A stretch of 64,000 bases of DNA from NCBI GenBank assembly GCA_900316565.1, contig ONDK01000003.1:1-64000 (forward strand), given 5' to 3'. Position 1 is the stretch's first letter. Every line of letters begins with the position of its first letter. Of the stretch, positions 1 through 8,524 are shown piece by piece. Below the pieces are notes generated by a model that saw only the letters and a list, made by a program, of their open reading frames with translations, did not search any database and was not told the origin of the DNA. Made by a program: the position numbers and the translations under genes. The stretch comes from an uncultured Prevotella sp. GTDB taxonomy: Bacteria > Bacteroidota > Bacteroidia > Bacteroidales > Bacteroidaceae.

Positions 1-40
1 ATTGGTTCATATTATTATTAACGCCAAGAGATGAGCGTGT

Positions 41-129
41 AGGAGGTGACGCGTCCCGCGTCACAAAACCATATAACCTTGCAAGAAACAATCGCGACGA
101 GAGACGCGTAGCCTCCTATATGGCTTTGT
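41..129. repeat. Nested palindromic (REP-like) non-coding element
   Basis: A perfect 8-bp hairpin (GTGACGCG/CGCGTCAC, 46-64, 3-nt loop) sits inside a larger alternative pairing: 41-55 is complementary to 103-117 at 13 of 15 positions, and 65-76 lies opposite 117-129 with an almost complete ACAAA.CCATATA/TATATGG.TTTGT stem. The small hairpin and the long pairing use the same left arm, so they exclude each other. No reading frame explains the block. It could be a REP-type dispersed palindrome or the 3' part of a structured RNA whose start lies outside the window. No match to a known RNA family is recognised. Confidence 0.5.
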
Positions 130-183
130 AAGGTGGGTGTCTCTATGACGAATACAGGAAAAGATAATATATGAAATTTAAAT

Positions 184-212
184 AAGGATAGATTTGATTT
201 ATCCTCTTTTTA
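184..212 (+). terminator. Weak hairpin plus T-run
   Basis: AGGATA (185-190) pairs with TATCCT (200-205), followed on the + strand by CTCTTTTTATT. It could end a + strand transcript entering from outside the window or covering the 41-129 element. The A-rich upstream side would also serve the minus-strand trmO operon poorly. The stem is only 6 bp. Confidence 0.35.
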
Positions 213-286
213 TTCTCATTCAGATGGGTTAGTGTAAAGACGGCTGAATTAAACTGATACGTGCTTTGCAATGAACGAAAATGTGC

Positions 287-955
287 TTATAGTCTTTCAA
301 TATTAATGACTGTAAGTACTCCGTTGTCAACTTTAAAATGAATGTCATTCCCGTTAAAGGGCATTCCGTAGACGCGGGTAGGGTCGTTTTGGTAGTGTGG
401 ACGAGGGTCAAGAGCCAATATCTCCTTCAATTCCGTGGCTTGCTGAGTTGATAACTTTACACTGACGGACTCAGGGATGACAACGTCAAGACAATGCCAC
501 TGGCGTTTGTCGGTAAATCCTCCACGGACATCGTTGTGGGCGTCTACATAAGGAAGATAAGGTTTAATGTCATAAATGGGTGTGCCGTCCATGAGGTCAG
601 CGCCAGACACTATAATGTCGGTTTTGTCTATATCAACAATTCTTACAGATGAAAGGCCCAAGCCGTTTGGACGGAAAGGTGAGCGTGAGGCAAAGACGCC
701 AATACGCTCGTTGCCGCCAAGTCGCGGTGGCCTGACTGTCAGACTCTTGCCGTCGTGTGCCTTATTGGCCGAAAACCCCCATATAAGCCAAAGATAATCG
801 AAGTCATTCAACCCTCGTAGTGCATTGACATCACGATAACTATCTTCGAGGACAATGCGCCCACGAAGTTCGTCCACCAGTCCGCTTTGGCGAGGTATCC
901 CGAACTTCGAACTGAAGGGTGAATGGAATATGGCAACAGGCTCAATGGTCTTCAT
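287..955 (-). CDS. trmO: tRNA (N6-threonylcarbamoyladenosine(37)-N6)-methyltransferase TrmO
   Basis: A SAM-dependent enzyme that methylates t6A37 of tRNA to m6t6A, tuning decoding of ACY codons. The 222-residue protein has the full TrmO (formerly TsaA/YaeB, UPF0066) architecture: an N-terminal beta-barrel SAM domain with the family signature at residues 74-102 (RPPRLGGNERIGVFASRSPF, then RPNGLGLS) and DLMDGTPIYDIKPYLPY at 120-136, then the C-terminal domain with DPRPHYQ at 183-189. Length is normal. It is the last gene of a three-gene minus-strand operon, starting 2 nt after the stop of the upstream membrane protein. Its substrate modification is begun by the TsaC/Sua5 enzyme encoded at 10388-10957. 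Confidence 0.95.
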   Translation of the reverse strand: MKTIEPVAIFHSPFSSKFGIPRQSGLVDELRGRIVLEDSYRDVNALRGLNDFDYLWLIWGFSANKAHDGKSLTVRPPRLGGNERIGVFASRSPFRPNGLGLSSVRIVDIDKTDIIVSGADLMDGTPIYDIKPYLPYVDAHNDVRGGFTDKRQWHCLDVVIPESVSVKLSTQQATELKEILALDPRPHYQNDPTRVYGMPFNGNDIHFKVDNGVLTVINIERL

Positions 956-957
956 CC

Positions 958-1425
958 TTACTCTACCTTCTCAACTTTTGGAGCAGCCTCTGTTTTACTG
1001 CTTGATGCTGCAGGTGTAGTCTTTTCGTTTTCTGTCGGCGTTGCCGACTCGGAATTGCCATCCGTCGACTGACCAGCATCTTCTGATGAAGCGGTATTCT
1101 CATCGTCGTCAGCATTTGTCCTGTGCCGTACATTGCCACGGATACTGTTGAAAACTTTCTTTGCTTGTTCCTCTTCCTCCTTATTAGCAGAATCAGCTGC
1201 TGCTGTATCACGGCGAATAGTATCCTGCTTTACCACAAGTTCCTTATCGGCAAGATTCGAATCAGGCTCAATCTGAGTACGATAGTATTCAGAACTGCCA
1301 TTGTGTGTGGCATAGTAAACTACGCTGAAGCCTATCAGAAAGACTGTTCCCGCGATAATGAATATCTTCAGTCCCCTACTTAACTTCGGCCCTTTATCGT
1401 TCCTGTTCTCCTTGTTCTCGCTCAT
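958..1425 (-). CDS. Hypothetical single-pass membrane protein, low-complexity tail
   Basis: A 155-residue protein of unknown function. A charged N-terminus is followed by one transmembrane helix at about residues 19-39 (IFIIAGTVFLIGFSVVYYA). The rest is a hydrophilic, disordered-looking region rich in Glu, Asp, Ser, Thr and Ala, ending in a Lys/Glu-rich stretch. No signal peptidase or lipobox site is evident, so it is probably a signal-anchored protein with an extracytoplasmic tail. It is the middle gene of the operon, 25 nt after the upstream secreted protein and 2 nt before trmO. No family is recognised. Confidence 0.7.
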   Translation of the reverse strand: MSENKENRNDKGPKLSRGLKIFIIAGTVFLIGFSVVYYATHNGSSEYYRTQIEPDSNLADKELVVKQDTIRRDTAAADSANKEEEEQAKKVFNSIRGNVRHRTNADDDENTASSEDAGQSTDGNSESATPTENEKTTPAASSSKTEAAPKVEKVE

Positions 1426-1450
1426 GTTTACAGCTTTTGTCGTTCAATGT

Positions 1451-1945
1451 TTAGTCTTTCAGTGCGTCCTTCTTCTCAATATGGAATGTAGCAGTGGCAT
1501 GGTCTTCTGGAATCTCAAGTGTTACATAGAGATTATCTGTGTAGAACTTGAAAGTCTTGGAAGTCTTTGTACTGTCTTCTCCAGCCGGTTTCGGTTTACT
1601 ATACGTAAGTTCGTCAGCCGATGTAGAGATACTCATTGAGGATGTATAAATAATGTCGATGCTCTTCATTGTGTTGTTCAGATAAGTAACGCGGACAAGA
1701 GAACTTGCATTGTCACGGCCGTGCCATTCGAAGTCGTCGCCAAAATACATGTTTCCCTTGGTGTAGAACAGCTCATGAGTTGTTCCTCTGGCTTCTTTCT
1801 TAAGTGTATAACCTTTTTCTCCGAGTGTTTTCAGCGACCCGGTCTCCGTCAGGGCCTTTACAGCGTCGAGGTATGTATAGTCGCTCTGTGCGTAAGCTGC
1901 CGCAGTCATAATGACGGAGAACAGCAACATTATAATTTTCTTCAT
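1451..1945 (-). CDS. Hypothetical secreted protein
   Basis: A 164-residue protein with a clear Sec signal peptide (MKKIIMLLFSVIMTAAAYAQ, cleavage expected after AYA). The mature part looks like a small beta-rich periplasmic domain with alternating polar and hydrophobic strands and no cysteines. No catalytic motif or known family is recognised. It is the promoter-proximal gene of the trmO operon, with a Bacteroidota -7 element 30 nt upstream. Co-transcription with trmO need not imply a shared function. Confidence 0.75.
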   Translation of the reverse strand: MKKIIMLLFSVIMTAAAYAQSDYTYLDAVKALTETGSLKTLGEKGYTLKKEARGTTHELFYTKGNMYFGDDFEWHGRDNASSLVRVTYLNNTMKSIDIIYTSSMSISTSADELTYSKPKPAGEDSTKTSKTFKFYTDNLYVTLEIPEDHATATFHIEKKDALKD

Positions 1946-1974
1946 TGTTTTCTTGTCTTAGTTTAAATTGTTGA

Positions 1975-1982
1975 CAAAGGTA
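1975..1982 (-). promoter_or_regulatory. -7 element for the 1945-287 operon
   Basis: Minus-strand TACCTTTG matches the Bacteroidota -7 consensus TAnnTTTG exactly. Transcription would start near 1968, giving a leader of about 23 nt before the ATG at 1945. A good -33 TTTG is not visible. Confidence 0.6.
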
Positions 1983-2033
1983 ATAAGAAATAAAATAATA
2001 GGATAAATATTAGAGGTTAAGAAATAATAAAAA

Positions 2034-2066
2034 GGCCCATCAAGCTTTCATATTGACTTGATGGGT
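2034..2066 (-). terminator. Rho-independent terminator of clpB
   Basis: CCCATCAAG (2036-2044) and CTTGATGGG (2057-2065) form a 9-bp stem. Read on the minus strand it is followed by CTTTTTATTATTT. It lies 60 nt past the clpB stop and just upstream of the next operon promoter. Confidence 0.8.
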
Positions 2067-2125
2067 CTTATATTGTCTATCTTGGATGCTTTTTTTTGAT
2101 GTTATCTGTCTGTTACCGTATACTA

Positions 2126-4714
2126 TCAGTTACGGAATACCAGTCCGTCGCCGAAGCAGTCGATGATTATCGGCTTGTCGCGGTTGACTTTCTCTGCCAG
2201 AAGCGACTTCGAGAGGTCATTGAGGACATACTTCTGTATAGCCCTCTTAACAGGTCTTGCACCGAACTCCGGGTCGTAGCCCACTTCCGCGAGGAATTCC
2301 ACTGCTTGTGGAGTCCACTGGAGGTTGAAGCCCTGAGGCTCAAGCATCTTCTTTACACGGGTGAGCTGTAGCTCTACCACACCGCCAATCTGTTTCTTGG
2401 TAAGTGGCAGGAACATTATAGTCTCGTCGATACGGTTCAGAAACTCCGGTCGAATGGTCTTCTTAAGCATCTCCATAACCTGAGCCTTCGTCTCGTCGAT
2501 GATATTCTGACGGTTCTCGTCGTTGATCTTCTCGAATTGCGATTGTATAAACTGACTTCCTAGGTTGGATGTCATGATGATAATCGTATTCTTGAAGTTC
2601 ACTGTACGGCCTTTGTTGTCAGTCAGCCGTCCGTCATCAAGAACCTGCAACAGGATATTGAACACATCAGGATGTGCCTTTTCAATCTCGTCGAAGAGTA
2701 TCACCGAATATGGTTTACGACGCACGGCCTCAGTAAGCTGGCCGCCTTCGTCATAGCCAACGTACCCTGGAGGCGCTCCGATAAGACGCGAGACACTGAA
2801 CTTCTCCTGGTATTCGCTCATGTCGATACGGGTCATCATCGATTCATCATTGAACAGATAGTCGGCAAGCGTCTTTGCAAGTTCAGTCTTACCAGTGCCA
2901 GTGGTACCAAGGAAGAGGAATGATGCAATAGGACGGTTCGGATCCTGCAGTCCGGCACGACTACGGCGCACGGCATCAGCCACAGCGTCGATAGCCTCGT
3001 CCTGTCCTATGACACGCTTGTGGAGCTCATCTTCGAGATGCAGCAGTTTCTCTTTCTCGCTCTGCATCATTTTTGTAACCGGTATTCCAGTCCAACGGCT
3101 TACAACTTCTGCTATGTCATCAGCAGTAACCTCCTCGCGCACCATAGCTTCTCCGCCCTGTGTCGATTTGAGCTGCTCCTGAGTCTTCTTGATGTCGTCG
3201 TCCAGTTCCTTCAGCTTAGAATACCTTATCTCGGCCACGCGCTCGTAGTTGCCCTCACGTTCTGCACGTTCAGCTTCTATCTTAAGATTTTCCTGCTGTT
3301 GCTTATCTTCCTGAATCTTGTTGACAAGGGCCTTTTCGCCTTCCCATTTGGCACGTAGAGAATGTTCTTTATCTTTCAGTTCGGCAATCTCCTTGTCAAG
3401 CTGTGATATCTTCTGGGTGTCGTTCTCACGTTTGATGGCCTCGCGTTCTATCTCCAGTTGTTTCAGATGACGGGTTATCTCGTCAAGTTCTTCCGGCTCA
3501 GAGTCGCGTTCCATTCGCAGTTTTGCCGCAGCTTCGTCCATAAGGTCTATGGCCTTGTCGGGCAGAAAACGGTCAGAGATGTATCTCTCCGACAATTTCA
3601 CTGCAGCAATACAGGCGTTGTCCTGGATACGAACCTTATGATGGTTCTCATAGCGTTCCTTCAGTCCACGGAGAATGGATATGGCATCCACTTCATCAGG
3701 CTCGTCCACCATCACCGTTTGGAAACGGCGTTCCAGAGCCTTGTCCTTTTCGAAGTACTTCTGGTACTCATTAAGTGTCGTGGCTCCTATGCAGCGTATC
3801 TCTCCACGTGCGAGAGCAGGCTTCAGAATGTTTGCGGCATCCATTGCGCCTTCTCCGCCGCCGGCACCTACCAGTGTGTGAATCTCATCAATGAAGAGGA
3901 TAATCTCACCATTTGATTTTGAAACTTCCTTAATCACCGATTTCAACCTCTCCTCAAACTCACCTTTATATTTTGCTCCAGCGAGCAGGGCTCCCATGTC
4001 GAGCGAGTAGAGCTGTTTGTTTTTAAGGTTTTCAGGGACATCTCCGCGGACGATGCGTTCAGCCAATCCCTCGACGATAGCTGTCTTACCCGTTCCTGGC
4101 TCTCCTATCAGAATAGGGTTGTTCTTTGTGCGGCGTGACAGTATCTGAAGCACACGACGTATCTCCTCATCACGTCCTATTACTGGGTCGAGTTTTCCGG
4201 CACGGGCCTGTTCCACAAGATTTGCCGCAAATTTCGACAACGACTGATAGTTTTCATCGCCACTCTGTGTCTGAACCTTCTGCCCTTGTCGTAATTCTTG
4301 GATAGCCATGGTTATCTCTTTCTCAGTACAGCCCGCATCTTTCAGAATTCTCGACGCAGAACTGTTAACGTTGAGAAGAGCGAGAAAAATTGGCTCTATG
4401 GACACGAATTCATCGCCAAGATGCTGAGAGATATCCAGTGTCTTCTGCAGAACTTTGTTGGTGTCGGAAGAGAAATAAGGTTCTCCGCCGCTCACTTTCG
4501 GTAGATGACTAATCTCACTGTTGACTGCGTTCTCAACTATCTGACTGTTGACGCCAACCTTTTGGAATACATAGTTGGTCACATCCTTGCCTTTGTCCAT
4601 GATTCCGGCCAGAATGTGTACCGGCTCAATGGTTTGTTGACCATTTCGCTGTGCGATGTTCACCGCACTTTGTATTGCTTCCTGTGCTTTAATAGTAAAT
4701 TTGTCGAATGTCAT
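2126..4714 (-). CDS. clpB: ATP-dependent disaggregase ClpB (Hsp100)
   Basis: A hexameric AAA+ chaperone that extracts polypeptides from aggregates together with DnaK. The 862-residue product has an N-terminal Clp_N domain (about 1-150), AAA-1 with Walker A GEPGTGKT near 204-211 and Walker [10 protein letters not shown], the long middle coiled-coil domain typical of ClpB rather than ClpA or ClpC (about 395-520), AAA-2 with Walker [10 protein letters not shown] and [12 protein letters not shown], and the C-terminal ClpB_D2-small domain. Start: an in-frame ATG exists at 4756, but the ATG at 4714 ([13 protein letters not shown]) matches the family N-terminus and has a strong AAGGAGGAAC Shine-Dalgarno at 4721-4730, so 4714 is chosen. 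Monocistronic, with its own terminator. No clear promoter is seen. Confidence 0.97.
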   Translation of the reverse strand: MTFDKFTIKAQEAIQSAVNIAQRNGQQTIEPVHILAGIMDKGKDVTNYVFQKVGVNSQIVENAVNSEISHLPKVSGGEPYFSSDTNKVLQKTLDISQHLGDEFVSIEPIFLALLNVNSSASRILKDAGCTEKEITMAIQELRQGQKVQTQSGDENYQSLSKFAANLVEQARAGKLDPVIGRDEEIRRVLQILSRRTKNNPILIGEPGTGKTAIVEGLAERIVRGDVPENLKNKQLYSLDMGALLAGAKYKGEFEERLKSVIKEVSKSNGEIILFIDEIHTLVGAGGGEGAMDAANILKPALARGEIRCIGATTLNEYQKYFEKDKALERRFQTVMVDEPDEVDAISILRGLKERYENHHKVRIQDNACIAAVKLSERYISDRFLPDKAIDLMDEAAAKLRMERDSEPEELDEITRHLKQLEIEREAIKRENDTQKISQLDKEIAELKDKEHSLRAKWEGEKALVNKIQEDKQQQENLKIEAERAEREGNYERVAEIRYSKLKELDDDIKKTQEQLKSTQGGEAMVREEVTADDIAEVVSRWTGIPVTKMMQSEKEKLLHLEDELHKRVIGQDEAIDAVADAVRRSRAGLQDPNRPIASFLFLGTTGTGKTELAKTLADYLFNDESMMTRIDMSEYQEKFSVSRLIGAPPGYVGYDEGGQLTEAVRRKPYSVILFDEIEKAHPDVFNILLQVLDDGRLTDNKGRTVNFKNTIIIMTSNLGSQFIQSQFEKINDENRQNIIDETKAQVMEMLKKTIRPEFLNRIDETIMFLPLTKKQIGGVVELQLTRVKKMLEPQGFNLQWTPQAVEFLAEVGYDPEFGARPVKRAIQKYVLNDLSKSLLAEKVNRDKPIIIDCFGDGLVFRN

Positions 4715-4908
4715 AATATTGTTCCTCCTTATCTTGTGGTCCTTGTCCACACTCACTCAGGAGAGGAGGATGGCTTCAGACCTAATTGATTTTCTGTTTT
4801 CTGCGAACAGATTCTCAAATAGTATGCCTTGGATATACTGCTGACATTATGACATGGTTTAGTGACAAGCTGTCGTGAGCTCTATTCCTCAATATCCAAT
4901 TTATACGA

Positions 4909-4946
4909 CAAGAGCTATCCTCTCATCGTGAAAAGGATAGCTCTTG
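4909..4946 (-). terminator. Terminator of the tsaC-clc-fmt-yfhO operon
   Basis: CAAGAGCTATCC (4909-4920) and GGATAGCTCTTG (4935-4946) form a perfect 12-bp stem with a 14-nt loop, about 50 nt past the stop of the YfhO-family gene. The following minus-strand sequence is T-rich but lacks a strong T-run. The rest of 4715-4995 shows no gene. Confidence 0.65.
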
Positions 4947-4995
4947 CAATATGAGTTTATTAATATAATGTATACAATCCTGAAAAAGGGATATT

Positions 4996-7524
4996 TTATT
5001 CAGCCACTGCGACAACTTTCTTCTTGCGCCATTCGAAGACTACAATGCCGATAATAGCCAGCAGAAGGATGACGGACGCAATGTAAGAGATGGTTTCTGT
5101 GACGCTAACAGACTTTGGATGGAAGTCGAGGACAACCTTATGTTTTCCCGGCTTGACATTGACGGCGCGGAGGACGTAGTTAACTCTACCCACCTCAGTA
5201 GGCTGTCCGTCGACTGTAGCAGTCCATTCCGGATAATAAATCTCAGAGAAGACGACAACACCGCCGTTCTTTGAGTTGACATCGTAAGTAAGGTTGTTGG
5301 GCTCATAGCCGACAAGTGTGGCTGTTGCAGTAGAGTCGTTCTGTGCACTCTTGCCTAGGAACTGCTCAAACTTCTTATCAGCCACAGCCTCATTATGCAG
5401 GTCAATCTTACCAATTCCGTCCATCTCCTCGTTAGCGTTGTCCACATAGTCGACCTTATTGACGAACCATGCGTTCCCCATAGCACTTTTGTTCCTTACT
5501 GCTATAGGCTGCTGACCCTGAGGACCGACAATGAGATACTTAGTGTTGAGCATGTTAAGGACCGGCATGTTATTGTTCTTGTCAGTAACCTCCAGCATCT
5601 TGTCAGAACCTTCGCTGAGGTTCTGTGGCGCAAGGGTCTTGTTCATGTTCTGCATCTCCGGTGCTATGTAGTGCTCAATGAGTTCATTGTAACGACGAAG
5701 TTTTGCGGCGTGATAGCCTCCGATGCTCTTGTGATAGTAAGATGTGTTGTTCTCGTTAAATGTGTTTGTCGTCATGTTCAGTACACGATAGTCCATACCA
5801 CGGTCCCTAAGAATCTCATTGTCGGCCTGGGTCTTGGCTATCGGCTGGTCCACATCGTCTTTCAGCTGGAACATTCCATCGTTTAGATAACGCTTGTCGA
5901 CGGCCCACATATCGATGAGACACAGGGCAATGACGCAGCCGACGAAGTACTTGCCCTGCAGCTTCTTGGCCTTGAAGAGTAAGAGCAGGACAACGCCAAT
6001 GAGAATGACGATGATGCTGCGCATGCAGTCGGCACGGAATATAGCCTCTCGGAGACTGATTATATTCGACTTCAACGGGGAGAGCTGGTCGGCAGGGATC
6101 TGTGAGAGAGCCTGGTTTTCAGCACTTGATATGAAATCAAAGAATACACCCGGCATCATCCAGAATACCAGTGCTATGCCGGCAGTGCAAGCCAGACTTA
6201 TCCAAAGATATTTCATGTGCTTGGCTATGGAGTCCGGGTCGTCTACAATCTTCTTCAAAGTCATCATCGCTAAGAGAGGTATGGTAAACTCGGCAATGAC
6301 AAGGATGCTGGCGACTGTTCTAAACTTAGCATACATCGGTATGTAGTCGAGGAAGAAATCAGTGAATCCCATAAGATTCTTTCCCCATGAGAGGAGGATA
6401 GAAAGAATGGTAGCCGCTAGCAGTGCCCACTTCATTGGTCCTTTTACGATGAACAGTCCTAGAATGAAAAGGAACAAAACGAACGCACCGACATATACCG
6501 GACCGCTCGTTCCAGGTTGCTCACCCCAGTATTGTCCGAGGCTTTGGTAAACCTGCTCATACTGTGGATCGCCCTTCTCCTGTACTATGGCGTTGTTTAT
6601 CATCGGCTCCGACGCTCCACCTTTGGCGTTAGGAATGAGCAACGTCCATGTCTCGCCTATGCCATAGCTCCACTGAGTGATGTAATCGCGTTCAAGACCG
6701 GAGCTGGTTTGATTCTTTGGGTCAGTCTTGCTGACGAGCTCACTCTTTCCGCGCATTGACTCTTTCTGATACTGCCATGTGTGATAGAGGTTCGATGCGT
6801 TGATGGCTATTCCTATCACAGCCGCGATGACACAGACTAAGCTGGCCTTAACGAACTGTGGCATCTTCTTCTCACGGATGGCATTCACGAGGAAGGCAAT
6901 GACCATGAACAGAATGATGAACAGATAGTAGTACGTCATCTGTGCATGGTTGGCGTTGATTTCAAAAGCCGTGAATATGGCCGTTACGACCAGTCCCCAC
7001 ATATATTTCCCTCTATACGACAGAACTATGCCTGCTATCATTGGTGGAAGATAAGCCAATGCCATGACCTTCCAAATATGTCCAGCTGCAATGATGATGA
7101 GAAAATAGGACGAGAATGCCCATATCACTGATCCCAATGCAGCCAGCGACTGTCGGAAGTCGAAGGCGCGCAACAGAATGTAGAATCCTAACAGATAAGC
7201 GAAAAGATACCATACATATTGTGGCAGCCAGAGGTGATAAGCCTGCTCTACATGTGTCAGCACCGATGTACTCTTGTATGACGGCGCAATCTGATATGTC
7301 GGCATTCCGCTGAAGACGCTGTTTGTCCAACGGCTTGTCTCGCCGGTCTTTTCTGTGTACTCCTGTAAATCGCGGCCCAATCCTTTTCCGGCAGTATTGT
7401 CGCCGTTGCCAAGGACCTCTCCGTGTGTCATAGGGACGAAGAAGTAGGCCACTGATATTAAAACGAAAAACGCTATTGCCAGTATGTCCGGCAAACATTT
7501 CTTACTGATGTCCGATATATTCAT
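4996..7524 (-). CDS. YfhO-family polytopic membrane protein
   Basis: An 842-residue inner-membrane protein of the YfhO family (PF09586), GT-C-like proteins linked in Firmicutes to glycosylation of envelope polymers. The substrate in Bacteroidota is unknown. The first helix is at about residues 12-32 (LPDILAIAFFVLISVAYFFV), followed by an extracytoplasmic loop with NGDNTAGKGLGRDL and WTNSVFSGMPTYQ, in the place where the family carries its acidic loop. About 11 further helices run to roughly residue 560, then a soluble beta-rich domain ends in a last helix (ISYIASVILLLAIIGIVVF) and a basic tail. It is the last gene of the tsaC-clc-fmt operon, 22 nt after fmt. Confidence 0.85.
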   Translation of the reverse strand: MNISDISKKCLPDILAIAFFVLISVAYFFVPMTHGEVLGNGDNTAGKGLGRDLQEYTEKTGETSRWTNSVFSGMPTYQIAPSYKSTSVLTHVEQAYHLWLPQYVWYLFAYLLGFYILLRAFDFRQSLAALGSVIWAFSSYFLIIIAAGHIWKVMALAYLPPMIAGIVLSYRGKYMWGLVVTAIFTAFEINANHAQMTYYYLFIILFMVIAFLVNAIREKKMPQFVKASLVCVIAAVIGIAINASNLYHTWQYQKESMRGKSELVSKTDPKNQTSSGLERDYITQWSYGIGETWTLLIPNAKGGASEPMINNAIVQEKGDPQYEQVYQSLGQYWGEQPGTSGPVYVGAFVLFLFILGLFIVKGPMKWALLAATILSILLSWGKNLMGFTDFFLDYIPMYAKFRTVASILVIAEFTIPLLAMMTLKKIVDDPDSIAKHMKYLWISLACTAGIALVFWMMPGVFFDFISSAENQALSQIPADQLSPLKSNIISLREAIFRADCMRSIIVILIGVVLLLLFKAKKLQGKYFVGCVIALCLIDMWAVDKRYLNDGMFQLKDDVDQPIAKTQADNEILRDRGMDYRVLNMTTNTFNENNTSYYHKSIGGYHAAKLRRYNELIEHYIAPEMQNMNKTLAPQNLSEGSDKMLEVTDKNNNMPVLNMLNTKYLIVGPQGQQPIAVRNKSAMGNAWFVNKVDYVDNANEEMDGIGKIDLHNEAVADKKFEQFLGKSAQNDSTATATLVGYEPNNLTYDVNSKNGGVVVFSEIYYPEWTATVDGQPTEVGRVNYVLRAVNVKPGKHKVVLDFHPKSVSVTETISYIASVILLLAIIGIVVFEWRKKKVVAVAE

Positions 7525-7546
7525 CGCTGTAGTTGTTGTTTTCTGT

Positions 7547-8521
7547 TTATTCTACATGATATTTTTCGATGTCGTGGAATCCGTTGAGGAAGTCATGGAC
7601 GTCCATGCGTCTCTTTCCTGACAGCTGCATTTCGAGTATTTCTAATACTCCGTCGGAGGTGCTGATAAAGAGGCGGCCCTTGGTGGCAGTCATAGTGCCT
7701 GGAGTCTTATTCGACTTAACATCTGTCTTTCTCGTCTTGTATACCTTCAGAGTACGTGTAGGCGACTCATCGAGTGACTTCATTTCCGTCCACGCACATG
7801 GATAAGGGCTCAGTCCTCGTATAAAGTCATAGACCTTCTTCGAAGGCTGTTTCCAGTTAATCCTGCATGTCTCCTTGAAAATCTTTGGAGCCGGATGGAG
7901 TGGGGCAGTGCCGTCAGTAGACTGTGGAATACTGTCCACATGTCCGTTGCCTTCAATGAGCCTGTCGATGGTCTCCATGGCAGCCTGAGCCCCAAGCCGC
8001 ATCAGTCCGTCGTAGACATATTCCACATCAGCATCGTCTGGGACAGGGAACTTCTTCTGAAGAATAATCCTTCCTGTGTCGATGTCTTTGTCGAGGAAGA
8101 ACGTGGTAACACCCGTCTCTTTTTCTCCGTTGATGATAGCCCAGTTTATCGGGGCCGCACCGCGATACTGCGGCAGCAGGGCTGCGTGGACATTGAATGT
8201 TCCGAAACGCGGCATGCCCCATACCACCTCAGGCAGCATGCGGAAAGCTACGACGACCTGAAGGTCAGCCTTATAACTGCGGAGCTGATCCAGGAAGTCG
8301 GGATTCTTCATCTTCTCCGACTGTAGCACGGGAAGCCCCTTGCTGAGTGCGTACTCTTTTACTGCGGAAGGCTGCAGATGGTCCTGATGTCGTCCGACGG
8401 GCTTGTCAGGTTGGGTAACGACAGCCACGACATTATAGCCGCCTTCGACGAGAGCCTTTAGCGACTCCACGGCGAATTCTGGCGTTCCCATGAAAATTAT
8501 GCGTAAATCTTTCTTGTTCAT
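7547..8521 (-). CDS. fmt: Methionyl-tRNA formyltransferase
   Basis: Transfers the formyl group of 10-formyl-THF to initiator Met-tRNA. The 324 residues contain the Rossmann-type formyltransferase domain beginning RIIFMGTPEFAV and the catalytic triad positions N110 and H112 (NVHAALLPQYRGAAP) and D148 (DIDTG), matching N106/H108/D144 of E. coli Fmt. The C-terminal OB-type tRNA-binding domain is present (INWKQPSKKVYDFIRGLSPY and following). It starts 3 nt after the ClC gene and is translationally coupled to it. No peptide deformylase gene is adjacent, unlike in many bacteria. Confidence 0.97.
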   Translation of the reverse strand: MNKKDLRIIFMGTPEFAVESLKALVEGGYNVVAVVTQPDKPVGRHQDHLQPSAVKEYALSKGLPVLQSEKMKNPDFLDQLRSYKADLQVVVAFRMLPEVVWGMPRFGTFNVHAALLPQYRGAAPINWAIINGEKETGVTTFFLDKDIDTGRIILQKKFPVPDDADVEYVYDGLMRLGAQAAMETIDRLIEGNGHVDSIPQSTDGTAPLHPAPKIFKETCRINWKQPSKKVYDFIRGLSPYPCAWTEMKSLDESPTRTLKVYKTRKTDVKSNKTPGTMTATKGRLFISTSDGVLEILEMQLSGKRRMDVHDFLNGFHDIEKYHVE

Positions 8522-8524
8522 ATC

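Noticed and set aside
4715..4756. N-terminal extension of ClpB by 14 residues
   Set aside because: The Shine-Dalgarno at 4721-4730 and family N-terminus support the start at 4714.
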